A stretch of 64,000 nt of DNA. Origin: Sphingobium nicotianae (GTDB taxonomy: Bacteria; Pseudomonadota; Alphaproteobacteria; Sphingomonadales; Sphingomonadaceae). Positions 11,096 through 20,578 of this stretch are shown in pieces. The translations under genes were made by a program, and so were the position numbers. Under the pieces are notes generated by a model. It did no database searches and had not been told where the DNA came from. It saw nothing but the letters and a program-made list of their open reading frames with translations. Position 1 is the stretch's first letter, and every line of letters begins with the position of its first letter. The stretch spans positions 124,001 through 188,000 of the forward strand of contig NZ_JAHGAW010000011.1 of the NCBI RefSeq assembly GCF_018603885.1. The letters run 5' to 3'.

Positions 11096-11599
11096 ATGTC
11101 ACTTGCCGGTCTCATCCTGCTCTTCCTGCTTACCGTCGCCCTGATGGAGGGCTTCGCCTATGTGATGCACCGCTGGGTGATGCATGGTCCGGGCTGGTTC
11201 CTGCATGCCAGCCATCACCGTGCGCGGAGCGGCTTGTGGGAGCTGAACGATCTCTACTTCGTGATCTTCGCGAGCCCGTCGATCCTGTTGCTCCTGGGCG
11301 GCGTCCAGCTCGGCTGGGGCGATTGGGCGATCGCCGTGGGCGCCGGCATCGCGGCCTATGGCGCCATCTATCTCGGCTTCCATGACATCATCGTGCACCA
11401 GCGGATCGCGCATCGCTATGTGCCGCGCTCCTCTTATATGAAGCGGATCGTCCAGGCGCACCGGCTGCACCATGTCGTGGAGACGCGCGCGGGCAATGTC
11501 AGCTTCGGCTTCCTCGTCGCGCCGGCGCCCGAGACGCTCAAGCGCCAGCTCGCGCAGATGCAGGACGGCCGGATTCGCGCCGCACGGCCGAGGCCCTAA
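11096..11599 (+). CDS. crtZ: CrtZ-type beta-carotene hydroxylase
   Basis: 167-residue di-iron membrane hydroxylase of the fatty-acid hydroxylase superfamily, adding 3-hydroxyl groups to beta-ionone rings (zeaxanthin synthesis, typical of yellow sphingomonads). Histidine motifs are HRWVMH (25/30), HASHH (37/40/41), HDIIVHQRIAH (96/101/106) and HRLHH (122/125/126), separated by hydrophobic segments. The ATG at 11096 was chosen because the family begins there; the longer open frame lies over the opposite-strand cyclophilin. The stop overlaps that of the convergent ligase by 4 bases. Confidence 0.93.
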   Translation: MSLAGLILLFLLTVALMEGFAYVMHRWVMHGPGWFLHASHHRARSGLWELNDLYFVIFASPSILLLLGGVQLGWGDWAIAVGAGIAAYGAIYLGFHDIIVHQRIAHRYVPRSSYMKRIVQAHRLHHVVETRAGNVSFGFLVAPAPETLKRQLAQMQDGRIRAARPRP

Positions 11600-13281
11600 C
11601 CCGCGAGATAGGTCTCGCGCAGCGCTCTCTTGTCGATCTTCTCGGAGCCGAGTCGCGGGAGCGGCGCGTCGTGCAGCAGGATACGGCTCGGCCGCTTGTA
11701 GGCCGCGAGCCGGCCGTTCAGCGCCTCGCCGATCATGCGCTCGTCCAGGCCGCTCGCCGCATCGAGATGCACGACCGCGACCGACACTTCGCCGAGACGC
11801 GCATCAGGGATGCCGAACACCGCGCATTCGCGCACGTCGGCGATCGCATAGAGCGCCGCCTCGACTTCCGGGCAGGCTATGTTCTCGCCGCCGCGAATGA
11901 TGATGTCCTTGCTGCGCCCGACGATGGTCAGATAGCCGTCCGCATCCAGGTTGCCGAGATCGCCGGTCAGCACGTGGCCGCTGGGCGTGAACAGAGCCGC
12001 ATTGTCCGCGGCGCGCTTCCAGTAGCCGGAAATATTGGCGAGGGCGCGGATGCCAACTTCACCAACCTCACCCGTATCAAGCACGGCATGATCCTCGCCG
12101 AAGATGGCGAGATCGACCAGCGGCGCCGTCGCGCGGCCGGGGCTGTGAGGATAAGCGAGGCAGGTCTCGCGGACGATGCCGGTCCCGACCGCGTTGGTCT
12201 CGGTGAGGCCGAAGCCGAAGGACGGCCAGATGTTCGGCAAGGAAGCGCGGATCCGCTCGACATGCTCGGCCGGACGCGGCGCGCCCCCCGCCGCCAGATC
12301 GCTGAGCGACGAGAGATCGAAGCCCTCGCGCTCCCCATGCGTCGCCAGCTCCAGCCCCATAAGCGGCACGCCGGTGACATAGGTCACCCGCTCGGCTTCG
12401 ATCAGGCGCAGCGCCTCGGGCACGTCCCACCGGCGCATGACCACCATCTTGCGGCCGAGCACGAAGCTCTGCAGCATCACCACCACCTCGCCGGTGACGT
12501 GGAACAGGGGCAGGTTCAGCAAGGTCGCCGGAGCGGGATCGGCGGGCGTGCCGCGCTGGGCGAGCAAGGTCGCGACGCACAGGCCGTTGCAGGCGAAGTT
12601 CAACACCGCCTGCACCTTGGCGCGATGATCGGAGAGCGCGCCCTTGCTTTGCCCCGTGGAGCCGGAGGTGAACAGGATGGTCGCCGGCGCGTCGGGCCCA
12701 GGCGCGGGAAAGGTGATGTCAGCCGGATCGGCGCAGAGCGGCGCCAGCGCTTCGGCGACTGGTATGTCGAGATCGAGCAGGATCGGCCGTGCGCCGCTTT
12801 CCTCTCCCCGCGCCACGAGGGCGTCGTGGCGGAAGCGATCGGCCAGAACCAATCGGCAGCCGACGTCGCGGACAGCCGCGGCCATTTCCGGCCCGGTCCA
12901 GAAGGCATTGATGAGAGTCGCGACCCCGCCGGCCATGACGATGCCCATATAAGCGACGATCCAGCCCGCGCCGTTTCGCCCGGCAAGGCCCACCGGCTCG
13001 CCAGGCGTGACGCCATGATGCGCGATGAGGCCGGCAGCCAGCCGGCGTGCCAGCGCATGGACCTGCGCGAAGCTCAGCCGCTCGGCGCCGTCGACCAGAC
13101 ATGTCCGCTCGCCATGCTCCGCGCAAAAATGGGCGAAGAAGCGCGGCAGATCGGGCGGGGCGGCAACGAAGCCAGGATAGAGCGCGCCCCGCGCCGTGAC
13201 CTGCCCGACCGGAAGGGGGCCGTCCGGAGCGGTGATGACCATGCGGATCGCATCGAGGGCTTCTTCAAAGGGATGCGCCAC
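11596..13281 (-). CDS. Acyl-CoA synthetase / AMP-dependent ligase
   Basis: 561-residue class I adenylate-forming enzyme. The AMP-binding P-loop [14 protein letters not shown], the adenine motif FGFGLTETN and the hinge-side [14 protein letters not shown] are present, with a C-terminal lysine region (YKRPSRILL...[10 protein letters not shown]). It activates a carboxylic acid, probably a fatty or aryl acid, as the acyl-CoA; the substrate is not readable. It is divergent from lgt (68 bases) and converges on crtZ with a 4-base overlap. Confidence 0.9.
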   Translation of the reverse strand: MAHPFEEALDAIRMVITAPDGPLPVGQVTARGALYPGFVAAPPDLPRFFAHFCAEHGERTCLVDGAERLSFAQVHALARRLAAGLIAHHGVTPGEPVGLAGRNGAGWIVAYMGIVMAGGVATLINAFWTGPEMAAAVRDVGCRLVLADRFRHDALVARGEESGARPILLDLDIPVAEALAPLCADPADITFPAPGPDAPATILFTSGSTGQSKGALSDHRAKVQAVLNFACNGLCVATLLAQRGTPADPAPATLLNLPLFHVTGEVVVMLQSFVLGRKMVVMRRWDVPEALRLIEAERVTYVTGVPLMGLELATHGEREGFDLSSLSDLAAGGAPRPAEHVERIRASLPNIWPSFGFGLTETNAVGTGIVRETCLAYPHSPGRATAPLVDLAIFGEDHAVLDTGEVGEVGIRALANISGYWKRAADNAALFTPSGHVLTGDLGNLDADGYLTIVGRSKDIIIRGGENIACPEVEAALYAIADVRECAVFGIPDARLGEVSVAVVHLDAASGLDERMIGEALNGRLAAYKRPSRILLHDAPLPRLGSEKIDKRALRETYLAG

Positions 13282-13349
13282 TGCGTCTCTCCGGCCTTGG
13301 TCTTGTTCTCGTCTTGCACTATGCAGCGCAAAACCTCCGGGGAAAAGAC

Positions 13350-14222
13350 TTGACGCTTGCCATGCTCGCGGCCGCCGCCGCTGCCCAGCCGATCCGGTTC
13401 GACGATCTCGGGCTCGATCCCGTCGCGCTGAACCTGGGCTTCTTCGCCATCAAATGGTATAGCCTCGCCTATCTCGCCGGCATCCTGATCGGCTACTGGT
13501 ATCTGACCGTGCTGATCCGCCAGCCCGGATCGCCGATGGCGCGGCGCCACGCCGACGATTTCATCTTTCACGCGACGCTCGGCATCATCGTGGGCGGACG
13601 CCTCGGCTATGTGCTCTTCTACCAGCAGAAGATCCTCGAGCACCCGCTCGACGTCTTCAAGCTGTGGGAAGGAGGCATGTCGCTGCATGGCGGCGCGATC
13701 GGCGTGATCCTCGCCATCTGGATCATGACGCGGCGAGAGAAGCTGAACTTCCTGCGCGTGTGCGATTATATCGCCTGCGTCGTGCCCTTCGGCCTGTGCT
13801 TCGGCCGGATCGCCAATTTCGTGAATGGCGAGCTGTGGGGCAAGGTGACGGACGTGCCGTGGGCCATCATCTTCCCGACCGGCGGTGATCTGCCGCGCCA
13901 TCCGAGCCAGCTCTATGAGGCGACCCTGGAAGGCCCGCTCATGTTCGCCATCCTCGCTTTCTTCTTCTGGAAGACGAAGGCGCGCTATGAGCCGGGCAAG
14001 CTCTTCGGCATCGCCGCCCTGACCTATGGCGCGGCGCGCTTCTTCGTGGAATTTTACCGCGAAGCGGATTCGCAGCTCATGGAATTTGCCGAGCGCACCG
14101 GCTTGCACATGGGCCAGTGGCTGAGCATCCCGCTGATCGTGCTCGGTATCTATCTGATCGCGACCGCCAAGGGCCGGCGCACACGGGTGGAGCCGACGGT
14201 CGGGCTGGACAGCGTCGCCTGA
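13350..14222 (+). CDS. lgt: Prolipoprotein diacylglyceryl transferase (Lgt)
   Basis: Multi-pass inner-membrane enzyme that adds diacylglycerol to the lipobox cysteine of prolipoproteins. The 290-residue product carries the signature around [13 protein letters not shown] and the HGG motif in [12 protein letters not shown]. The TTG at 13350 has GGGGAAAAG just upstream; an ATG at 13362 is an alternative. The head of an apparent lgt-midA-pgeF operon; the window's own lipoprotein (19894-20535) is a client candidate. Confidence 0.93.
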   Translation: MTLAMLAAAAAAQPIRFDDLGLDPVALNLGFFAIKWYSLAYLAGILIGYWYLTVLIRQPGSPMARRHADDFIFHATLGIIVGGRLGYVLFYQQKILEHPLDVFKLWEGGMSLHGGAIGVILAIWIMTRREKLNFLRVCDYIACVVPFGLCFGRIANFVNGELWGKVTDVPWAIIFPTGGDLPRHPSQLYEATLEGPLMFAILAFFFWKTKARYEPGKLFGIAALTYGAARFFVEFYREADSQLMEFAERTGLHMGQWLSIPLIVLGIYLIATAKGRRTRVEPTVGLDSVA

Positions 14223-14240
14223 CGCGCTCGCGCTTCCGAA

Positions 14241-15242
14241 ATGGTCGCCAGCGCAAAACCAATCTCGCTCCACGATTATATGGCGTCCGCGAACGCCGCT
14301 TATTACGCGACACGCGATCCGCTCGGGGCGGAAGGCGATTTCATCACCGCGCCGGAGATCAGCCAGATGTTCGGCGAGCTGATCGGGCTGTGGTTCGCCG
14401 ATCTGGCCTTGCGCGCGGGCGCGGGGAATGCTGTCGCCTATGTCGAGCTCGGGCCGGGGCGGGGGACGCTCGCCACCGATGCGCTGCGCGCGATGGGACA
14501 GGCAGGGCTTTCGCCGCCGGTCCATTTCGTCGAGACGAGCCCGGTGCTGCGGGCACGGCAGGGCAGGGCGGTGCCGCAAGCGAGCTGGCACGAGAGCATC
14601 GACGATCTGCCCGATAACCGCCCGCTCATCATCATCGCCAACGAGTTTTTCGATGCGCTGCCGATCCGGCAGTATGAGCGGACAGGCCGGGGCTGGCACG
14701 AGCGGATGGTGGCGAACGGCCACTTCGCCCTGGGTGAGGGAGACTGCGCCGACGCAATCCCCGCGCAGTTGGCCGACGCGCCGCTCGGCAGCATCGTCGA
14801 GCGCAATCCGGCGAGCGAAGCGATCGTCGCCAGGCTGGGCACGCGCATCGCGAAGCAGGGCGGGGCGCTGCTCGCCATCGATTATGGCTATGAGGGCCCC
14901 GCGACCGGCGATACGCTGCAGGCCATGCAAGCCCATGCTTTCGTCGATCCGCTGGCCGAACCAGGCAGTCGCGATCTCACCGCCCATGTCGATTTCGCCA
15001 TGCTCGCCGCTGTCGGCCGGGTTGTGGGACTGCGCGCGAGTCCCTGCGTCGGCCAGGGCGCATTCCTGACCGCGCTGGGCATCGAAGCGCGCGCTGCCTC
15101 GCTGGCGCGGACAAATCCGGAGCGGGCCGATGAGCTCCAGGCCGCGAAGACGCGCCTCGTTGCCCCGGCGCAGATGGGCCGGCTGTTCAGGGCGCTGGCC
15201 CTGCGCCATCCCGCCTGGCCCGAACCGGCAGGCTTCGCATGA
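14241..15242 (+). CDS. MidA/NDUFAF7-family SAM-dependent methyltransferase
   Basis: 333-residue protein of COG1565 (DUF185), the family whose mitochondrial members (NDUFAF7) methylate an arginine of a complex I subunit. The motif I variant VELGPGRGTLA and the family N-terminal EGDFITAPEISQMFGE are clear. The bacterial target is not known. It begins 18 bases after lgt and overlaps pgeF by ATGA. Confidence 0.9.
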   Translation: MVASAKPISLHDYMASANAAYYATRDPLGAEGDFITAPEISQMFGELIGLWFADLALRAGAGNAVAYVELGPGRGTLATDALRAMGQAGLSPPVHFVETSPVLRARQGRAVPQASWHESIDDLPDNRPLIIIANEFFDALPIRQYERTGRGWHERMVANGHFALGEGDCADAIPAQLADAPLGSIVERNPASEAIVARLGTRIAKQGGALLAIDYGYEGPATGDTLQAMQAHAFVDPLAEPGSRDLTAHVDFAMLAAVGRVVGLRASPCVGQGAFLTALGIEARAASLARTNPERADELQAAKTRLVAPAQMGRLFRALALRHPAWPEPAGFA

Positions 15243-16003
15243 GCGTCGAGGTTCTTCGCGCGCCTTTGCTCGGCGCCGTGCCCCATGGCTTCCTCGGCCG
15301 GCGCGGCGGCGTCTCGACCGGCATCCATGCCGGCCTCAATGTCGGACTCGGGTCCGACGACGATCAGGCGGCGGTGCTGCGCAATCGCGATCTGGCGCGC
15401 GACGCCGTGCTGCCCGGCTCGACTCTGGTCACCGCGCATCAGGTCCATTCTCCCGATGTCGTGACGGTGAGCGAACCGATCCCGGTCGATGCGCGGCCCA
15501 GGGCGGACGCGCTGGTGACCGACCGGCCCGGCCTGCTGCTCGGCATCCTGACCGCCGACTGCGTACCGATCCTCTTCGCCGACCCCGAGCGGGGCGTCGT
15601 GGGCGCGGCGCATGCGGGCTGGAAGGGCGCGCTGCATGGCGTGGGCGAGGCGACGCTTGACGCCATGATCGCGCTCGGCGCGCGGCGCGGCGCCATCGCC
15701 TGCGCGATCGGCCCCTGCATCGGCCGGGCGAGCTATGAAGTGAGCGAGGGGTTCGAGCGGCCGTTCCTGGAGCGGGATGGCGAGGATGCCCGCTTCTTCT
15801 CGGCAGGGCGGGCGGGGCATCTCCAGTTCGACATTGCCGGCTATGTGGCGGCCCGGCTGGCGGCAGCGGGTGTCGGCCAGGTCGCGATGCTGGACGAGGA
15901 CACCTACAGCCAGCCCGAGCGCTTCTTCAGTTATCGCCGTTCCTGCCATCTCGGCGAGCCGGGCTATGGGCGGGAGATTTCGCTGATCGGGTTGACGGAC
16001 TAG
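15239..16003 (+). CDS. pgeF: PgeF/YfiH multicopper-oxidoreductase-like protein (peptidoglycan editing factor)
   Basis: 254-residue YfiH/laccase-domain protein. In E. coli it prevents misincorporation of non-canonical amino acids in peptidoglycan precursors. Conserved metal-site motifs TAHQVHS, TADCVPILFAD and AAHAGWKG are present. Last gene of the lgt-midA-pgeF run. Confidence 0.92.
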   Translation: MSVEVLRAPLLGAVPHGFLGRRGGVSTGIHAGLNVGLGSDDDQAAVLRNRDLARDAVLPGSTLVTAHQVHSPDVVTVSEPIPVDARPRADALVTDRPGLLLGILTADCVPILFADPERGVVGAAHAGWKGALHGVGEATLDAMIALGARRGAIACAIGPCIGRASYEVSEGFERPFLERDGEDARFFSAGRAGHLQFDIAGYVAARLAAAGVGQVAMLDEDTYSQPERFFSYRRSCHLGEPGYGREISLIGLTD

Positions 16004-16011
16004 CAAATCCT

Positions 16012-16127
16012 CCGTTCGATTCGAGCTGAGGTTCGAGCCTGTCGAGAACCGGAGTCGAGAAGACCAATGCAGCGCGATGGTCTCGACAACCATCTCGACA
16101 AGCGCGATGGCCGCTCGAACCGAACGG
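16012..16127. repeat. Intergenic inverted-repeat element (REP-like)
   Basis: CCGTTCG (16012-16018) pairs with CGAACGG (16121-16127) and GGTTCGAGC (16030-16038) with GCTCGAACC (16113-16121); several TCGA-rich repeats (TCTCGACA, GCGCGATGG twice) lie inside. It sits between the convergent pgeF and HAD genes. It resembles the dispersed sphingomonad TTCGAGC/GTCGAGAA palindromes, and may act as a transcription stop. Confidence 0.6.
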
Positions 16128-16156
16128 GATGGGAACCCCGGTCGCGCGGCGCAACC

Positions 16157-16834
16157 TCACCAGTGCAGGATCGGCCAGCCCTTGAGTTTGGCCAGCGTCA
16201 CCAGCGGCTTGTGCGGATTGGCCGCATAGGGTTCATCGGCGAAATCGAGCATCGGCGCATCGGTGACATGGTCGCTATAGGCGCGGACATGGGCCTGGAG
16301 CCGTCCGACCCCCTCAGCCGCCATCCACGCCTCGATCATCCGCAGCTTGGCGGTGTCGTAGCAATTCTCGCCGGCGATCCTGGCGCGGATATAGTCCACG
16401 CCCTGGGTGAAATGATCGGTCGCGATGACATGATCGAAGCCCAGCCGCCGGGCGATCGGCTCGACATAGAGACGATAGGAGGCCGAGGCGATGACGAGCC
16501 GGCATCCGGCTGCCTTGTCAGCCGCGATCTGCGCGAGGGCGCCGGCGCGGATGTTGGTCGTGACGACCTTGTCCGCATAGGCCTCGACCGCAGGCAGAAT
16601 GCGCGCGCGGCTCACCCGGCGCCCCATCAGCAGCGCCTGGTTCAGTTCCTTGGCACGGCTGCGCGGCACCAGCTTTAAGATATAGCCGAGCATGATCAGC
16701 CCGACGAGCGGCAGCAGGATCAGCCGCCACGGCGCCACCGACAGGGCCATGTGCACCAGGAACGCGGCATAGGTGCCACGGACGGTGATGGTGCGGTCCA
16801 TGTCGTAAATGGCGATCTTCTGCACTCGCTGCAT
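16157..16834 (-). CDS. HAD-IB family phosphatase
   Basis: 225-residue haloacid-dehalogenase hydrolase of the SerB-like IB group. Motif I is DMDRT (Asp11, Asp13) next to the N-terminus, motif II lies in VIASASY, and the AYSDHVTDAPML stretch supplies the acidic motif. A hydrophobic cap region (about residues 25-55) could contact the membrane. The ATG at 16834 follows CCGGGGATGG. The substrate is unknown; it is divergent from the Mla operon but may be unrelated to it. Confidence 0.85.
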   Translation of the reverse strand: MQRVQKIAIYDMDRTITVRGTYAAFLVHMALSVAPWRLILLPLVGLIMLGYILKLVPRSRAKELNQALLMGRRVSRARILPAVEAYADKVVTTNIRAGALAQIAADKAAGCRLVIASASYRLYVEPIARRLGFDHVIATDHFTQGVDYIRARIAGENCYDTAKLRMIEAWMAAEGVGRLQAHVRAYSDHVTDAPMLDFADEPYAANPHKPLVTLAKLKGWPILHW

Positions 16835-16914
16835 CCATCCCCGGTTTCGCGCGTTGGGGGCGCATGGGGCAAATCGGCTTGCCGCGCAACGCAAACTGGC
16901 ACAGTGTGGGCGCG

Positions 16915-18024
16915 ATGACGCAAGAGGCCGATCTCAGCGAACGCGACGACGCGCAGGGCCGCACCGTCGCGCTTTCCGGCAGTCTCTCCCTCGCCCATCT
17001 CGGCGACATTCCCCAGCGGATCGACGCCATCGACGGCGAGGTCGCCCAGATCGACCTCAAGGGCATCGATCATATCGACACGATCGGCGCCTGGATCGTC
17101 CATCGCTTCGCCGAGCGCACCCAGGCCAGGGTCATCGGCGCGGACGAGGATGCGACCCGGTTGCTCGAGGTCGTGGCGCGCAACGACACGCCGCTGGCGT
17201 TGACCGAGCCTGAGCCGCATCCGACGATCCGCGTCCTCGCCCAGATCGGCGCCGCGACCAAGATCGTCGGTCACACCATGTATGGCCTGCTCGGCTTCCT
17301 CGGCGCGACCGTCATGGCGATGGGCCACATGATCGCTCATCCCCGCTCGATCCGGATCAACGCGCTTGTCCAGCGGCTCGAGGTGGTCGGCATCGCGGCG
17401 CTGCCGATCATCGGCCTGATGAGCTTCCTGGTCGGCATCGTCATCGCCCAGCAGGGATCGGTGCAGCTCAAGCAGTTCGGCATGGAAGTGCTGACGGTGA
17501 ATCTGGTCGGGCGCCTGACCTTCCGCGAGCTCGGCGTGCTGATGACCGCGATCATGGTCGCGGGCCGGTCCGGCTCCGCCTTCGCGGCGCAAATCGGCAC
17601 GATGATGCTCAACGAAGAGGTCGACGCGATGCGGACCATCGGCGTCCAGCCGATGCAGGCACTGGTCATGCCGCGGATCCTCGCCGCCGTCATCATGATG
17701 CCTCTGCTCGGCTTCTATGCGTCGATCTGCGCGATCATCGGCGGCGGCTTCCTCTGCGCCGTCAGCCTCGACATTCCGCCGATCACCTTCATCCAGCGGC
17801 TGCGTGAGGTGGTGCCGATCACCGATCTCTATGTCGGGCTGGTCAAGGCGCCGGTGTTCGGCCTGATCATCGGCATCGCCGGCTGCTTCCAGGGCCTCCA
17901 GGTGCGCGGCGATGCCGAGGAAGTCGGCCTGCGCACCACCTCTGCTGTCGTGCAGGCGATCTTCCTCGTCATCGTGCTCGATGCCGTCTTCGCGGTCTTC
18001 TTCACCTGGATCGGCTGGACATGA
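16915..18024 (+). CDS. mlaE: MlaE-type ABC permease with N-terminal STAS domain
   Basis: Integral membrane permease (MlaE/DUF140 family) of a phospholipid transport system between inner and outer membranes. Residues 1-100 form a STAS-like domain (VALSGSLSLAHLGDI, IDLKGIDHIDTIGAW), fused to the permease core with its LTFRELGVLMTAIMVAGRSG and EEVDAMRTIGV motifs. In the E. coli system the STAS protein (MlaB) is separate, so this is a natural fusion as in other alphaproteobacteria. ATG 16915 was preferred; an in-frame ATG at 16864 exists. ATGA overlap with mlaF. Confidence 0.92.
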   Translation: MTQEADLSERDDAQGRTVALSGSLSLAHLGDIPQRIDAIDGEVAQIDLKGIDHIDTIGAWIVHRFAERTQARVIGADEDATRLLEVVARNDTPLALTEPEPHPTIRVLAQIGAATKIVGHTMYGLLGFLGATVMAMGHMIAHPRSIRINALVQRLEVVGIAALPIIGLMSFLVGIVIAQQGSVQLKQFGMEVLTVNLVGRLTFRELGVLMTAIMVAGRSGSAFAAQIGTMMLNEEVDAMRTIGVQPMQALVMPRILAAVIMMPLLGFYASICAIIGGGFLCAVSLDIPPITFIQRLREVVPITDLYVGLVKAPVFGLIIGIAGCFQGLQVRGDAEEVGLRTTSAVVQAIFLVIVLDAVFAVFFTWIGWT

Positions 18025-18863
18025 CGCAAGACCCGGCCGCGTCGTCGCGGCGATCCGATGCGCCGATCATCGAGATTCGCGGACTGGTCAACCGGTTCGG
18101 CGATCAGCTGGTCCATGACGGGCTGGATCTCGACGTGCGGCGCGGCGAGATATTGGGCGTGGTCGGCGGATCCGGCACCGGCAAATCGGTGCTGATGCGC
18201 TCGATCATCGGCCTGCAGAAGCCCGAGGCCGGCGAGATCAACGTGCTGGGCGAACCGATGCTCGATCGCGATCCGGACGATCCGGCGCTGCTCGCCGTGC
18301 GCAAGCGCTGGGGCATCCTCTTCCAGAGCGGGGCGCTCTTTTCGACCCTGACGGTGTCGGAGAATGTGCAGGTGCCCCTGCGCGAATATTATCCCGAGAT
18401 GCCCAGGCAACTGCGCGAGGAGATCGCAGCCTACAAGATCCTGATGACCGGGCTGCCCGACAATGCCGGGCCGAAATTCCCGTCCGAGCTCTCCGGCGGC
18501 ATGAAGAAGCGCGCCGGCCTCGCCCGCGCATTGGCACTCGATCCGGATCTGCTGTTCCTCGATGAGCCGACCGCGGGCCTCGATCCGATCGGCGCGGCGG
18601 CCTTTGACGAGCAGACCCGCGAGCTTCAGCAGACGCTCGGCCTCACCATCTTCCTCATCACCCACGACCTCGACACGCTGCACGCGATCTGCGACCGGGT
18701 CGCCGTGATCGCGGATCACAAGGTGATCGCGGTCGGCACGATCGACGAGTTGCTGGCGCTCGACCATCCCTGGATCCAGGAATATTTCAACGGCCCGCGC
18801 GGGCGCATCGCCCATGGCCAGAGCCGGCATCCGGGCCGCCCCGTCGCCGGAGCGCCCGCATGA
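18021..18863 (+). CDS. mlaF: MlaF-type ABC ATPase
   Basis: ATPase subunit of the lipid transporter, 280 residues. Walker A GGSGTGKS, signature LSGGMKKRAGLARAL and Walker B LLFLDEPTAGLDP are intact, and the switch histidine follows in FLITHDLDT. Translationally coupled to mlaE and followed by mlaD after 71 bases. Confidence 0.94.
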   Translation: MTQDPAASSRRSDAPIIEIRGLVNRFGDQLVHDGLDLDVRRGEILGVVGGSGTGKSVLMRSIIGLQKPEAGEINVLGEPMLDRDPDDPALLAVRKRWGILFQSGALFSTLTVSENVQVPLREYYPEMPRQLREEIAAYKILMTGLPDNAGPKFPSELSGGMKKRAGLARALALDPDLLFLDEPTAGLDPIGAAAFDEQTRELQQTLGLTIFLITHDLDTLHAICDRVAVIADHKVIAVGTIDELLALDHPWIQEYFNGPRGRIAHGQSRHPGRPVAGAPA

Positions 18864-18934
18864 CCGCACCGCCGCACCCATGGACAGGCTGGAACCGCCT
18901 CGCCATAAGCGGGTTCTTGGGGAACAGGGGATAA

Positions 18935-19897
18935 ATGGAAACACGATCCAACAATGTGTTCGTGGGCGTTGTCGTCCTGATCCTCGTGGCTGTGACCATC
19001 GGGGCGGCCTTCTGGTTCTCGCGGATCGGCGAGGGCAGCAAACGCGAATATGACATCTTCTTCAAGCAGGCCGTGAACGGCCTCGCCAAGGGATCGGCCG
19101 TCACTTATTCGGGCGTGCCCTCCGGCCAGGTCAAGCTGGTCGAGCTTTGGCCCAAGGATCCCGAGTTCGTGCGTGTGCGCATCGTGGTCGACCGCAGCAC
19201 GCCGGTGCTGCAAGGCACGACGGCGACGATCGACGGCGGCGGTTTCACCGGCGTCTCGACCATCCAGCTCGACGGCGCCGTGCGCGGCGCACCGCAGATC
19301 GTCTGCCCGGACAATAACAGCGAAGCGGTCTGCCCGGAGGGCGTGCCCGTCATCCCGACCAAGCCGGGCGCGCTCGGCCAGCTGCTGACCAGTGCGCCGA
19401 TGCTGCTGCAGCGGCTGACCACTCTGACCGAGCGACTGACCGAGGCGCTCGACGACAAGAATCTCAAGCACATCGCCGGCATCCTCGCCAATGTCGACAA
19501 GCTTTCCGGCGATCTCGCCGCACGCGGCCCGGACCTCGCCCAGACCATCGTGCAGGCGCGCCTCACGCTGGAAAGCGCGGCAAAGGCGGGCGATGCCCTG
19601 GCGGCGGCCGCCAACAATGCCAACGAGTTGGTCAACAGCGAGGGGAAGCCGCTGATCGGCGACCTGCGCGCGACGATCCGATCGGCCAAGACGACACTCG
19701 ACAGCCTCGATACGACGCTGAAGGATGCCAAGCCCGGGGTCGAGAATTTCACGCAGGACACCATGCCGCAGATCGGCCTGCTCGTGCGCGACCTGCGCCA
19801 GATGTCCCGCTCGATCCTCGCCATCACCGAGAAGATCGACCAGCAAGGAGCAGGCGGTCTGATCGGCTCGCCTGCGCTCCCGGATTACAAGCCATGA
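18935..19897 (+). CDS. mlaD: MlaD-type MCE-domain lipid-binding protein
   Basis: 320-residue MCE protein anchored by one N-terminal transmembrane segment (about residues 8-30), followed by the MCE domain (YDIFFKQAVNGLAKGSAVTYSGVP, split by variable loops) and a long helical C-terminal region (about 150-310). Forms the periplasmic lipid channel docked on MlaE. A short Cys-containing loop (VCPDNNSEAVCPEG) could form a disulfide. Overlaps the lipoprotein gene by ATGA. Confidence 0.92.
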   Translation: METRSNNVFVGVVVLILVAVTIGAAFWFSRIGEGSKREYDIFFKQAVNGLAKGSAVTYSGVPSGQVKLVELWPKDPEFVRVRIVVDRSTPVLQGTTATIDGGGFTGVSTIQLDGAVRGAPQIVCPDNNSEAVCPEGVPVIPTKPGALGQLLTSAPMLLQRLTTLTERLTEALDDKNLKHIAGILANVDKLSGDLAARGPDLAQTIVQARLTLESAAKAGDALAAAANNANELVNSEGKPLIGDLRATIRSAKTTLDSLDTTLKDAKPGVENFTQDTMPQIGLLVRDLRQMSRSILAITEKIDQQGAGGLIGSPALPDYKP

Positions 19898-20535
19898 CAG
19901 GAAAGCATGCCATGCCGCGACCCGCTCCTCGCGCCTATCGCCGCCCGGCGGGGCTGGCCCTGCTCGCCGGCGCGCTCATTCTGACGGGTGGCTGCGTGCG
20001 GTTCGGCGGCAAGGCGCCGGCGCGGCTGCTGGCGATCACGGCCGCCTCGCCGGCGCCGGCAGGCGAGACGATTTCGGCCAGTGTCGACAAGGCGCTGTTC
20101 GTGAACCTGCCAACCACGCCCCGCGCCATCGCCCCGCTGCGTGTCGCGGTGCGCAACAACGACAACAGCTATGCCTATGTAAAGGACGCCGTCTGGGCGG
20201 ACACCCCCGCGCGCCAGTTTCAGGCCGTGCTGGCCGAGACGATCCGCACCCGCGCGGGCAGGCTGGTTCTCGATCCGGGCCAATATCTTGCGCGGCGCGG
20301 GCAAATGCTCGAAGGTAATCTGCTCGACTTCGGCATCGATGCGGCGGCGCATCGCGCAGTCGTGACCTATGATGCCAGCCTCATGTCGATGGACGGCCAA
20401 AGCCTGAAGCGTCAGCGCTTCTCGGCCGCCGTGCCGGTGAACCAGATCGACGCGGACACGGTCGCGCCCGCGATCAGCGAGGCGGCCAACCAGGTCGCAA
20501 CCGCCGTGGCGGACTGGGTGAAGGCGCAGAACTGA
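19894..20535 (+). CDS. ABC-type transport auxiliary lipoprotein (PqiC-like)
   Basis: 213-residue lipoprotein. The lipobox is LTGGC after a hydrophobic signal (about residues 17-34), so it should be processed by Lgt and LspA. The rest resembles the ABC_trans_aux/PqiC family, which partners MCE transporters at the outer membrane. Being coupled to mlaD, it probably supplies the outer-membrane end of the pathway, in place of MlaA/MlaC, which are not in the window. Confidence 0.85.
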   Translation: MTGKHAMPRPAPRAYRRPAGLALLAGALILTGGCVRFGGKAPARLLAITAASPAPAGETISASVDKALFVNLPTTPRAIAPLRVAVRNNDNSYAYVKDAVWADTPARQFQAVLAETIRTRAGRLVLDPGQYLARRGQMLEGNLLDFGIDAAAHRAVVTYDASLMSMDGQSLKRQRFSAAVPVNQIDADTVAPAISEAANQVATAVADWVKAQN

Positions 20536-20546
20536 GCTGCTTCAGC

Positions 20547-20567
20547 CCCCTCCGTTCAAGGGAGGGG
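20547..20567. terminator. Hairpin between convergent mla operon and pepN
   Basis: CCCCTCC (20547-20553) pairs with GGAGGGG (20561-20567) across a 7-base loop. There is no T-run, so its terminator role is tentative. The same G/C-rich core recurs in the larger palindrome at 41351-41482. Confidence 0.45.
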
Positions 20568-20578
20568 CCATGTACGGG

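Noticed and set aside
11671-13353. 560-codon forward frame over the acyl-CoA ligase
   Set aside because: Antisense shadow; the ligase motifs are on the reverse strand.
13074-15209. 711-codon reverse-strand frame across lgt and midA
   Set aside because: Covers two well-supported forward genes and has shadow-type composition.
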